A stretch of 48,709 nucleotides of DNA. Origin: CAZYMF01 sp964648215 (GTDB lineage Bacteria > Desulfobacterota > Binatia > HRBIN30 > JACQVA1). Numbering within the stretch: the stretch's first letter is position 1; every line of letters begins with the position of its first letter. Positions 8,438 through 16,594 of this stretch are shown piece after piece. The DNA lies in the NCBI GenBank assembly GCA_964648215.1, contig CAZYMF010000012.1:1-48709 (forward strand), in the 5' to 3' direction. Below the pieces are notes generated by a model. It was not told the DNA's origin, did no database searches, and saw only the letters and a list, made by a program, of their open reading frames with translations. The position numbers were made by a program, and so were the translations under genes.

Positions 8438-10039
8438 TCAGATCTGCACCCACCACTTCTCCAGGTTGAAGTCGTCGGCGATGACGCTGAGACAATTGTA
8501 CCCGGGAGCAAAGGTGATGTAGCCGTGCGGGTGCTGCGAGGCGCCGCACAGGTACAGGCCCGCGATCGGCGTGCGGTACTGCGCCAGCTCGTCGGTGGGT
8601 CGGTGCTCGAGCAGGCTCTTGGGATGGATGCGCCCCACCATCCAGTCGCCGAAACGGTAGTTGATCATCTTCTGGCTGATGTCGTGCGGCGTCTCGGTCA
8701 CCCACTGCCGGATCAAGCCGTCGTCGAGGTTCGTGCACACGCTGGCCCAGCGTTCGACGCTGCGCCTGCCAAAATCCCTGGCGACCTGCCGCCATGCTTC
8801 CTCCCCGCCGTCGGCGAGCGCGAAGGGGGCGAAGACGCGGATCAGCCCGGTGGCTTTGCCGGGCGGCGCGTCGGTCGGATCGTACAGCGAGTTGACGGCG
8901 ACGTTGAGCCGCGGCGTCTTCGGCAGCACGCCGCGCCGGATGCGGTCGAACTCCTCCTTGAAGTCGGCGAGCGATTCGAAGCCGATGTTCACGATCCATG
9001 CCCGATCGATGTCCGGATCGAAGGCGGCCGCCTTGTAACGGGGAAATCCGTTCATCGCCAGATGCACGTTGAAGAGGGTGGCATCCTGGTACTCGACCTC
9101 GTGAACGGCCGCCGCGGTCGGCTGCGGCACGTGCTCCGGCTTGAGAAGCTTCTCGAAGGTCTGGTTCACGTCGACGCTGGAGACGACCAGCTTGTGGGCC
9201 TTGACGAAACCGTCGGGGGTGCGCACGCCGACGGCGCGCCCGTTCTCGACCACGATCTCTTCGACCGGGACCTGGGGGAAGACGCGCCCCCCGGCCTTGA
9301 CGATGACGCGCAGCAACGCGTGCGCCAGCCGGTGGCTGCCGCCCTTGCACAGATGCCAGTTGGTGATCTTGCCGAGCAGCACGGGGTAGCTGACCGCCAG
9401 GCCCTTGATGTGCGGCTGGTAGGCGCAGATGGCGGCATCGAAGGCGAGCATCGCCTTGATGCGGTCGTTCTCGAAGTGCTTGTCGAGGAAGTCGGCCACC
9501 GACATCGTGCGCAGCCGCGCGGTCAGAAACTCCGAACGTTCCTCCACCCCCCACGACGCCAGCGCCCGGGTGAGATCGTTCAGATGGATGGGCGGCGCGT
9601 ACATGAGCGTGCGCACCATGAGATCCATGTAGCCGCCGACCTCCTCCCACAGGCGCATCCACGTGTCCGCGTCCTTCTTCGAGAAGCGCGCGAAGCTCTC
9701 GTAGGTCTTGCGCATGTCGGTGTGGATGGTCAGCGCCGTACCGTCGGAGAAGACGCTGCCCATCTGCACCTCGGGCAGGACGTAGTCGACGCCGTTGTCG
9801 AGCAGATCGAGGTCGTCGTAGGCGGGGCTCAACCCGACCAGGGAGTGGTAGTTGGAGTGCAGGTTGTGCAGGAAGTTGGGCTCGGTGACCTCCTCGGTGC
9901 TCAGGCCACCGCCTTCCTCCGTGCGGCGCTCGAGCACCGCCACGCTCCAGCCGCTCTTGGCCAGGTAGGCGGCCAGAGCCATGCCGTTGTGTCCCGCGCC
10001 GATGACGATTGCGTCGAAGCCCTTGTCGAACATGCCCAT
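8438..10039 (-). CDS. PYROXD2/phytoene-desaturase-like FAD oxidoreductase 1
   Basis: FAD-dependent amine-oxidase-fold oxidoreductase of 533 residues. The N-terminal dinucleotide-binding loop is AIVIGAGHNGMALAAYLAK, followed by the LERRTEEGGGLS segment; the C-terminal FAD site is GLYLCGASQHPHG. GHNG after the glycine loop and the HPHGYITFAPGYN end are typical of PYROXD2-like proteins rather than true carotenoid desaturases. The substrate is unknown. Two ATGs are close together (10039, 10033); the first is used. It lies 26 bases behind a paralogue and ahead of two SCP2-like genes, so the four probably form one transcript. Confidence 0.85.
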   Translation of the reverse strand: MGMFDKGFDAIVIGAGHNGMALAAYLAKSGWSVAVLERRTEEGGGLSTEEVTEPNFLHNLHSNYHSLVGLSPAYDDLDLLDNGVDYVLPEVQMGSVFSDGTALTIHTDMRKTYESFARFSKKDADTWMRLWEEVGGYMDLMVRTLMYAPPIHLNDLTRALASWGVEERSEFLTARLRTMSVADFLDKHFENDRIKAMLAFDAAICAYQPHIKGLAVSYPVLLGKITNWHLCKGGSHRLAHALLRVIVKAGGRVFPQVPVEEIVVENGRAVGVRTPDGFVKAHKLVVSSVDVNQTFEKLLKPEHVPQPTAAAVHEVEYQDATLFNVHLAMNGFPRYKAAAFDPDIDRAWIVNIGFESLADFKEEFDRIRRGVLPKTPRLNVAVNSLYDPTDAPPGKATGLIRVFAPFALADGGEEAWRQVARDFGRRSVERWASVCTNLDDGLIRQWVTETPHDISQKMINYRFGDWMVGRIHPKSLLEHRPTDELAQYRTPIAGLYLCGASQHPHGYITFAPGYNCLSVIADDFNLEKWWVQI

Positions 10040-10065
10040 GATTCGTGCCCCTTGCGATCCGACTC

Positions 10066-11697
10066 TCAGTAGACGCGCGCGGCGTTCCGCCAAACTTCGC
10101 GGTAGGCGAAGTCTTCGCAGAGCACCTTGAAGCAGTTGTAGCCGGGCCCGGCCGTCACCCCGCCGCCCGGAGCGCAGCAGCTACCGCACAGGTACAGGCC
10201 GGGAATCTCCGTGGCGTAGCGCGCGGCGCCGGCAAACGGCCGCAGCGGGCCGAGCTGATCGATGCTCATGGCGCCGTGGCCGAAGTCGCCTTCCCGCATC
10301 CGCATGCCGCGCTCCTGATCGAGCGGCGTGTGCAGGTAGTCGGCGATCACGTTCTCCGGCGTCATGTTGGGCGCGAACTTTTCGTAGAGCGCGAGGAGTC
10401 TGCCGTTGTAGGTCGCCTTGATCTCGTCCCACTGCGCCTCGCTGAGGGCGCTGGCGCGCGGGAAGAAGTACCAGCCGGTGAGGTTGTGTTTCCCCGGCGG
10501 CGCCTGGGTCTTGTCCCACAGGGAGTTGATCCAGACACCGGCGGCGGGCAGCTCGGGAATGCGGTCGATGTGACCGGCGCGGTTGTAGTCGAGCACGTCC
10601 TTGGCCGAGTCGTAGCCGACCACCTGGTACCACGCCATGTTGATGTCCGGGTCGCGCGCCGCCGACTTGTAGTCGGGCGCCTGGTGCAGCGCCATGGCCA
10701 CCGAGCCGAGGACCTGGTCGGGCCCGTCTTTGAAGTTCTTCACCCGCCGCTGGTAGTAGGGAGAGAGGTGCTCCTCGCCGACGAGATCGAGGAAGGTATC
10801 CTTCAACCCGATGCCGCTGACGACGGCCTGGCGCGCCATGTACTTGCGGCCGTCGGCGGTCTCGACGCCCACGGCCTTGCCGCCCTCGACGAGGATCTTC
10901 TTGATCCGACTGGCCTCGCGCATGGTGACGCCTTCCTTGAGGCAGGCGGTGACCATGGCGCCGTTGAGCCGATGGCTGCCGCCGACGATCATGCGCCAGC
11001 AGCCGGGCATGAACAGACAGGAGAAGATGAACAGCCCGCCGGTCCCCGGCCATTCGATCGGCGGACCGCAGAACTCCACCGCCACCCGATAGAAGAGGGC
11101 GCGGATCTCGTCGGTCTCGAACAGCTCGTCGATGCAGTCGCGGATCGACTTGTAGGCCATTTCCGGATCGAGGCCGAACATCTTCATCAGCATCGCCGAG
11201 CCCTGCTGCGCCGGCGGTGCGCCCTCGTCGAAGTTGATGCGCTGGGGCGGCGTGTACAGCCCCATGGCCATCAGCGGCTCGAGCTCGTTCGCCTTGGTCT
11301 TGAGCGCGCGCCAGGTGTCGGCATCGCGTTGCGAGTAGACCGCGAAGTTCTTGCACGTCCGCTCGATCATGTCGTTGCGGTAGATGATGATCGGCGGCCG
11401 GCCGTCGGCGAAGGGCATGCCGGCCTGGGCGTCCGGGTAGATGGTGCGCGCCCCCAGGCTCTCCAGGTCGAAGTCCGCGAAGAACGGCATGATGTGGAGG
11501 AACTCCATGAAGTTGGAGTGGATGTTGTGACAGAAACCGGGAGCGGTGTGCTCGGCGGTGTAGACGGCGCCGCCCCACTCGTGCCGGCCCTCCAGGATGC
11601 ACACGTCCACACCGGCACGCCCGAGGTAGGCGGCGCAGGTGAGCGCGTTGTGCCCACCGCCGACGATGACGACATCGAACTCCGATTTCTTTTCCAT
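10066..11697 (-). CDS. PYROXD2/phytoene-desaturase-like FAD oxidoreductase 2
   Basis: Paralogue of the next gene, 543 residues. It has VVIVGGGHNALTCAAYLGR at the FAD loop (third glycine replaced by alanine) and GLYLCGSCCAPGGGVTAGPG at the C-terminal FAD site. Compared with its neighbour it carries an extra hydrophobic, cysteine-containing stretch GGLFIFSCLFMPGCWRM in the substrate region, so the two are unlikely to share a substrate or may act as a heteromer (inference). ATG at 11697 follows GAGGATGTGAATCG. First gene of the four-gene reverse operon; 186 bases separate it from the divergent acyl-CoA dehydrogenase pair. Confidence 0.85.
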   Translation of the reverse strand: MEKKSEFDVVIVGGGHNALTCAAYLGRAGVDVCILEGRHEWGGAVYTAEHTAPGFCHNIHSNFMEFLHIMPFFADFDLESLGARTIYPDAQAGMPFADGRPPIIIYRNDMIERTCKNFAVYSQRDADTWRALKTKANELEPLMAMGLYTPPQRINFDEGAPPAQQGSAMLMKMFGLDPEMAYKSIRDCIDELFETDEIRALFYRVAVEFCGPPIEWPGTGGLFIFSCLFMPGCWRMIVGGSHRLNGAMVTACLKEGVTMREASRIKKILVEGGKAVGVETADGRKYMARQAVVSGIGLKDTFLDLVGEEHLSPYYQRRVKNFKDGPDQVLGSVAMALHQAPDYKSAARDPDINMAWYQVVGYDSAKDVLDYNRAGHIDRIPELPAAGVWINSLWDKTQAPPGKHNLTGWYFFPRASALSEAQWDEIKATYNGRLLALYEKFAPNMTPENVIADYLHTPLDQERGMRMREGDFGHGAMSIDQLGPLRPFAGAARYATEIPGLYLCGSCCAPGGGVTAGPGYNCFKVLCEDFAYREVWRNAARVY

Positions 11698-11883
11698 CGA
11701 TTCACATCCTCATGCAGGGTCCGAGGCTAGGTTCTCGACCAGGAACCCTACCCCGGCCTCGCATCGCGAGCAATGTCAAAGTCGGGCTCCAGGACCGCCG
11801 CATGCTCTTCGTCAGCGAACCGCGAAACGTGCGTCACCAATCCCGGTTGACGTTCCGGGGCCATCTCCCTAGAAGGTGGCGCC

Positions 11884-13056
11884 ATGGATCTGCAACTCAC
11901 CGAAGAGCACCTGAAGTTCCGCGACGAGCTGCGCACCTGGCTCGACGCCAACCTCGAGCGCCCGTGGGGCGAGGAAGTGCGCGATCCGCAGGCGACCGAG
12001 GACAGCCTGGTCGAGCTGCGCCGGCGCTGGCAGCGCAAGCTGCACAAGGCCGGCTATCTCGGCATGGGCTGGCCCGCCGAGTGGGGTGGCCGCGGCGCCA
12101 CCGAGGTGGAGCAAGCCATCTTCGAGGAGGAGATGGCGCGCGCCGACGCGCCGCAGATTCTCAACTCCCTCGGCATCGGCCTGCTCGGCCCCGCCCTCAT
12201 CCACCACGGCACGGAGGAGCAGCGCCGCCGTTTCATCCCGCCCATGCTGGCGGCCGACGAGATCTGGTGCCAGGGCTTCAGCGAGCCCGGCGCCGGCAGC
12301 GACCTCGCCTCGCTGCGCACCAGCGCCCAGCTCGACGGCGACCACTTCGTGCTCAACGGCCAGAAGATCTGGACCACGTTCGGCCCCTGGGCCGACTGGA
12401 TCTTCGTCCTCTGCCGCACCGACTCGAGCGATCGCTACGGCGGCATCTCCTTCGTCCTCTGCAAGCTCGACACCCCCGGCGTGACCGTGCGCCGGCTGCG
12501 CCAGATCACCGGCGAGAGCGAGTTCGGCGAGGTGTTCTTCGAGGACGCGCGCGTGCCGAAGGAGAATCTCGTCGGGCAGATCGGCGAGGGCTGGCGCATC
12601 GCCATGACCGTGCTCGCCTACGAGCGCGGCGCCATGTCGCTGGCGTTCGCCGCCCGCTTCGAGCGCGACGTGCGGCGGCTGGCGCAAGCGTGCAAGGAGA
12701 TCGGTCGCAGCGACACCGCCGCGCGCGAGAAGCTGGCCCGCTTGCTGGTGGAGAACGAGGTCATGCGCGCCAACGGTCTGCGCACCCTCGCCAACTTCGC
12801 CGACGGCAAGAAGCCGGGCCCCGAATCGTCGATCGAGAAGCTCTTCTGGAGCGAGTTCGACAAGCGTTTTCGCGAGACCGCCCTCGACATCCTCGGCCCC
12901 GGCGCACAGCTGCGCCGCACCAGCGTCGCGGCCCGCGCCGACGTCGACTGGGAGCGGGAGTTCCTCTGGTCGCGCGCCGGCACCATCTACTCCGGCTCCT
13001 CGGAGATCCAACGCAACATCATCGCCAAGCGGGTGTTGAACCTGCCGCAAGCCTGA
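11884..13056 (+). CDS. Acyl-CoA dehydrogenase, large (catalytic-type) subunit
   Basis: FAD-dependent acyl-CoA dehydrogenase of 390 residues that introduces an alpha,beta double bond into an acyl-CoA. FAD/substrate motifs GFSEPGAGSDLAS (about 131-143) and LNGQKIWTT (about 157-165) are intact, and the C-terminus has YSGSSEIQRNIIAKR. The usual catalytic glutamate before the GTS/GSS loop is serine here; instead Glu247 in LAYERG lies on the helix that holds the catalytic base in isovaleryl-CoA dehydrogenase and in FadE26-type enzymes. An AGAAGGTGG Shine-Dalgarno precedes ATG. A partner dehydrogenase gene begins ten bases after the stop, suggesting an alpha2beta2 enzyme of the kind used on sterol side chains and other bulky acyl-CoAs. 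Confidence 0.92.
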   Translation: MDLQLTEEHLKFRDELRTWLDANLERPWGEEVRDPQATEDSLVELRRRWQRKLHKAGYLGMGWPAEWGGRGATEVEQAIFEEEMARADAPQILNSLGIGLLGPALIHHGTEEQRRRFIPPMLAADEIWCQGFSEPGAGSDLASLRTSAQLDGDHFVLNGQKIWTTFGPWADWIFVLCRTDSSDRYGGISFVLCKLDTPGVTVRRLRQITGESEFGEVFFEDARVPKENLVGQIGEGWRIAMTVLAYERGAMSLAFAARFERDVRRLAQACKEIGRSDTAAREKLARLLVENEVMRANGLRTLANFADGKKPGPESSIEKLFWSEFDKRFRETALDILGPGAQLRRTSVAARADVDWEREFLWSRAGTIYSGSSEIQRNIIAKRVLNLPQA

Positions 13057-13066
13057 GTGAATCGCC

Positions 13067-14119
13067 ATGAAGTTCGATCTGTCCGAAGACCAGGAGCTGC
13101 TGCGCCGTTCCACCCGCGACTTCCTCGCCAGCGAGTGGCCGATCGAGAAGGCCCGCAAGGTGATGGAGGACGATTCCCGCGGCTACGCGCCCGCGGAGTG
13201 GGCGCGGCTGGCCGAGATGGGCTACCTCGGCTTGCTGCTGCCACCGAGCGTCGACGGCCAGGGTCTCGGCGCCGTCGAGCTCGCCGCCGTGCTCGAGGAG
13301 GCCGGCCGTGCCTGCATGCCCGGGCCCTATCTCGACGTCGTGCTGGCGGCAACGCTGCTCGCCGCCGCCGGCGGGCAGGACTCCCTGGTGAAGGAGATCG
13401 CCGGCGGCACCCGGCTGGTCACCATCGCCCGGGAGGACTCCGTCTTCGCCGGGACCGACGTCACACCGACCCGCCTCGAAGGTGGCCGCGCGCGCGGGGT
13501 CAAGTACTTCGTCCCGTTCGCGGCGCAGACCGACGTCTTGCTGGTGACGACGCCCGCGGCCCTCTGTCTGGTGGAGAAGCCCTACGACGTGGTCGCCATG
13601 CCGACGCTCGACCCGGCGCAGCGCTTCGGCCAGGTGACGCTCGACCACGCCGCCACCCGCGTCGGTGATCCCAGCTTGCTCCAACGCATCGATCAGCTCG
13701 CCGCCATCGGCGCCGGCGCCATGTTGCTGGGCGTGATGAGCCGCGCGCTCGAGATGACCGTCGAGTACGTGCAAACGCGGCAGGCCTTCAAGCGACCTAT
13801 CGGCGCGTTCCAGGCGCTGCAGCACCGCCTCGCCGACATGCTGCTCAAGACCGAGTCGACGCGCTCGGCCGTCTACCGCGCCGCCTGGTGCTTCGACACC
13901 GACGACGCCAGCACCGCGCTCGCTTGCGCCAGCGCCAAGGCCTACGCCGGCGATGCGTCGCGGCTGGTCTGCGGCGAGGCGGTCCAGATGCACGGCGGCA
14001 TCGGCTTCACCTGGGAGCTCGACCTGCACTGCTACTTCAAGCGCGGCAAGACGCTCGAGCAGCACTACGGCTCGACCGAGGTGCAGCTGCAGCGCGCGCT
14101 GGCCGCCGCCGGCTACTGA
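13067..14119 (+). CDS. Acyl-CoA dehydrogenase, small partner subunit
   Basis: 350-residue acyl-CoA dehydrogenase-fold protein, shorter than its upstream partner. It keeps the N-terminal SEDQELLRRSTRDFL helix, RQAFKRPIGAFQALQHRLADM, and the FAD-contacting AVQMHGGIGFTWELDLH. The middle beta domain is reduced and lacks the SEPGAGSD signature, as in the non-catalytic or FAD-completing subunit of FadE26-FadE27-like heterotetramers. It is ten bases downstream of the large subunit and certainly co-transcribed. It converges with the DUF6600 gene, with 19 bases between stops. Confidence 0.9.
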   Translation: MKFDLSEDQELLRRSTRDFLASEWPIEKARKVMEDDSRGYAPAEWARLAEMGYLGLLLPPSVDGQGLGAVELAAVLEEAGRACMPGPYLDVVLAATLLAAAGGQDSLVKEIAGGTRLVTIAREDSVFAGTDVTPTRLEGGRARGVKYFVPFAAQTDVLLVTTPAALCLVEKPYDVVAMPTLDPAQRFGQVTLDHAATRVGDPSLLQRIDQLAAIGAGAMLLGVMSRALEMTVEYVQTRQAFKRPIGAFQALQHRLADMLLKTESTRSAVYRAAWCFDTDDASTALACASAKAYAGDASRLVCGEAVQMHGGIGFTWELDLHCYFKRGKTLEQHYGSTEVQLQRALAAAGY

Positions 14120-14138
14120 GGCGCGGGCGCGCGGCCCG

Positions 14139-16402
14139 TCAGTGGCGCTCCTGCGCCCGCTCGCTGCGGCTGCTGTGGGATTGCGCCCGTGGTGCCGGCG
14201 CCTGTACGCGCGGCGGCGCGGCCTGGTGATGCTGCTGCAGCCGCTCGCTGCGCGGCTGGTAGCTGCGTTGCTGCGGCGGCGGGTTGGCCGGCGCCCTCTG
14301 GACCGGCGGCACCGCGCGGGGAAGCGGCGCCGGCGCGGCCTCGCGACGCTGCTGTAGCCTCTCACTGCGCGGCTGGCGGACCTCGACGTTCGGCGCGCGC
14401 ACCGGCGGTGCCGCTTGCTGCCGAGGCGGTGCGACCCGCTGCTGCTCGCGCGTCTGCAGCCGCTCGCTGCGCGGCTGGCGGACCTCGACGTTCGGCGCGC
14501 GCACCGGCGGTGCCGCNNNNNNNNNNNNNNNNNNNNNNNNNNNNNNNNNNNNNNNNNNNNNNNNNNNNNNNNNNNNNNNNNNNNNNNNNNNNNNNNNNNN
14601 NNNNNNNNNNNNNNNNGCTCGCTGCGCGGCTGGCGGACCTCGACGTTCGGCGCGCGCACCGGCGGTGCCGCTTGCTGCCGAGGCGGTGCGACCCGCTGCT
14701 GCTCGCGCGTCTGCAGCCGCTCGCTGCGCGGCTGGCGGACCTCGACGTTCGGCGCGCGCACCGGCGGTGCCGCCTGGCGCGGAGGCGGTGCGACCCGCTG
14801 CTGCTCGCGCGTCTGCAGCCGCTCACTGCGCGGCTGGCGGACCTCGGCGCCGGGCGCACGCATCGGCGGTGCCGCCTGGCGCGGGGGCGGTGCGACTCGC
14901 TGCTGCTCGCGCGTCTGCAGCCGCTCACTGCGCGGCTGGCGCGGGACCTGGCCCGCCTGCGGCGGCGGCGCCGCCCTCTCCGCGCCCAGCCGGGCCGACT
15001 TGCTGGGATGTTCGCGCGTGGTGAAAACCGGGCGCGGCTGCTCGCGCGGCGGCGCGGTGCGTGTCCGCACCGGCTTGAATCGCGCCACTTCGAGCGGCGC
15101 GAGGTGACGCTGCTCGATGTGCCCAAAGCGGGTCATCTTACGCGCGCCGTGACCGAACTCGCCCCGCGGCACGCCGACCACGGCGTCGTGCACGCGCACG
15201 TTGTGGTACCAGCGGTCGCGGTGGGTATGGCGTGGTCCGGACCAGCCCGCCCACCAGGGGCGACCGATGAATCCTACCGGCCCCCACCACGGCACCAGCG
15301 GATCACCCCAGCCGAGCGCCACCCAGCTGACGAAGGGCCCGCCGATGCCCACGCTCACCTGCACACCGGAGCCGCCGAAGAACGCCACCAGCGCCGGCGC
15401 GTACACCGGGCGGAACGCGACCGGGATCGGGCCCGGCGCCCAGGCCCAGTAGCTGTCGAGATGGACCCAGCGGCCGTAGTGAAACGGGGCCCAGCCCCAG
15501 GCGGCCGCGTCGACCCAGGTCCAACCGTAGTAAGGATCCCACATCCACCGCCCGGTGCTGTAAGGCGCCCACCCCGTGGCCACCGCCGGCACCCAGACGC
15601 GACCGTAGGTCGGCACCACGCGCCAGCCGCCGTAGCGGTCGAGGTCGGCGACGCCGTACATGTCGGCCGGAACATAACGATCGCTGCTCGCCTGCAGTAG
15701 CTGGTCGGTGCGACCGTAGTTCCAACGGTCCCAGCCATCGAGAGCGGGGGCCTGATACGTGGCCAGCTGCGGCGTTGCCGTGCCCTGGATCACGACCTGT
15801 TCCCCCGCGCCGATGTCGGAGGACCGGCCGCCGGCCAGCGTCAGCACGGCCCGGCCGCCGCGCCGCGCGCTGACCGCCGTGGTGTCCTGGTGCACGTCGA
15901 CGCGATAGTAGCCGGGACGATCGATGGTCAGAGCCGAGTTCGGGGTGTCGACCTCGATGGTATGGCCGGGCGCGATCTGGCGCACGTCGATCGCGGCGGT
16001 ACCCGCGGTCACCTTGAGCTGCAGGTAGTCGGGCTCCTGGCTGACCAGACCGAGCTGCGTATCGGCACCGGCGCGGACGAAGGCGCGTCCGGCCACTTGC
16101 AGCTCGAAGTTGGAATCGGCGCCGGTGTAGAGCAGATCACCGGGGGCCATGGCGATGTTGAGACGCGCCGCCTCCCAATTCTCGTAGCCGACGCGCCAGA
16201 AGGAGACGCTGCCGTCGACGAAGCTGAGACGCGGCGGTGTTCTGCCGACCTTTCCCTCGTCCTGGGCACGGACGGGAACGGCGGCGCCGGCGAGGGCCGC
16301 GGCGAGCAAGAGTGTCACACCCGCGCGCCAGCACCGGCACAGGGCGTAGCGGAACTGAAGGGGACCGCGAACGGCCGGTCGATCGGATCTGGACATAGGC
16401 AT
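14139..16402 (-). CDS. Secreted FecR-domain/DUF6600 protein with tandem repeat tail, interrupted by gap
   Basis: Exported protein in three parts. Residues 1-47 contain a signal peptide (AGVTLLLAAALAGAAVPVRA). A FecR-type beta domain follows (SFVDGSVSFWRVG, GDLLYTGADSNFELQV, RPGYYRVDVHQDTT), then a tryptophan/tyrosine-rich DUF6600 region (GWAPYSTGRWMWDPYYGWTW, AWGWAPFHYGRW). The C-terminus is a proline/arginine/glutamine-rich region built from a 34-residue repeat starting RQPRSERLQTREQQRVAPP. The 100-N gap falls in this repeat and shifts the frame; the correct frame resumes after the gap and ends at TGA 14139-14141, with HSSRSERAQERH as C-terminus. ATG at 16402 or 16396. Function is unknown; secretion and the basic disordered tail suggest an envelope or surface role. 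Confidence 0.8.
14345..14941. repeat. 102-bp tandem repeat inside the DUF6600 gene
   Basis: The GCTC(G/A)CTGCGCGGCTGGC landmark recurs at 14617, 14719, 14821 and 14923, exactly 102 bases apart, and at 14462 and 14360 (also 102 apart) on the other side of the gap. The unit encodes 34 residues. Units near the gap are almost identical, while the outermost ones have diverged. Confidence 0.9.
14517..14616. other. Assembly gap (100 N) inside tandem repeat
   Basis: Placeholder gap. Repeat phase on both sides requires the true missing length to be 47 + 102k bases, which also restores the reading frame; 100 does not. Confidence 0.95.
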
Positions 16403-16558
16403 CGCCTTTCAAGCGTCACACCCTCTAACGCGATGCGCCGGTGAAAGTTGCTCGCGCCGTCCTTCTCCGATCCGGCCCGTCCGTGCCCGGGGTCTCGCAT
16501 GGCATCGAACCACGTTATGAAGGCGGCGTGCTTCGAGTGCCCACCCGACGCTCGCTCG

Positions 16559-16594
16559 CCGGCTTGGCGCTTGTCACTTGCAGCTTGTGACTCG
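16559..16594. repeat. Heptamer-periodic CTTG array after a stop codon
   Basis: Read on the plus strand it is a series of seven-base words of the form (G/A)CTTGNN: GGCTTGG CGCTTGT CACTTGC AGCTTGT GACTCGC. It starts directly behind the TAG (16595-16597) of the PhoD-like gene on the minus strand. Related arrays are at 39014-39045 and 47627-47702. Confidence 0.65.

Noticed and set aside
11847..11875. TTGACG-N17-TAGAAG promoter-like sequence before the acyl-CoA dehydrogenase gene
   Set aside because: The -10 would overlap the Shine-Dalgarno sequence and place the transcript start two or three bases before ATG; a leaderless mRNA with a buried SD is unlikely.
13019..16402. A single 1127-residue reverse reading frame through gap 2 and beyond the DUF6600 stop
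   Set aside because: It exists only because the 100-N placeholder shifts frame; after the gap it reads arginine/serine-rich shadow sequence antisense to the acyl-CoA dehydrogenase.
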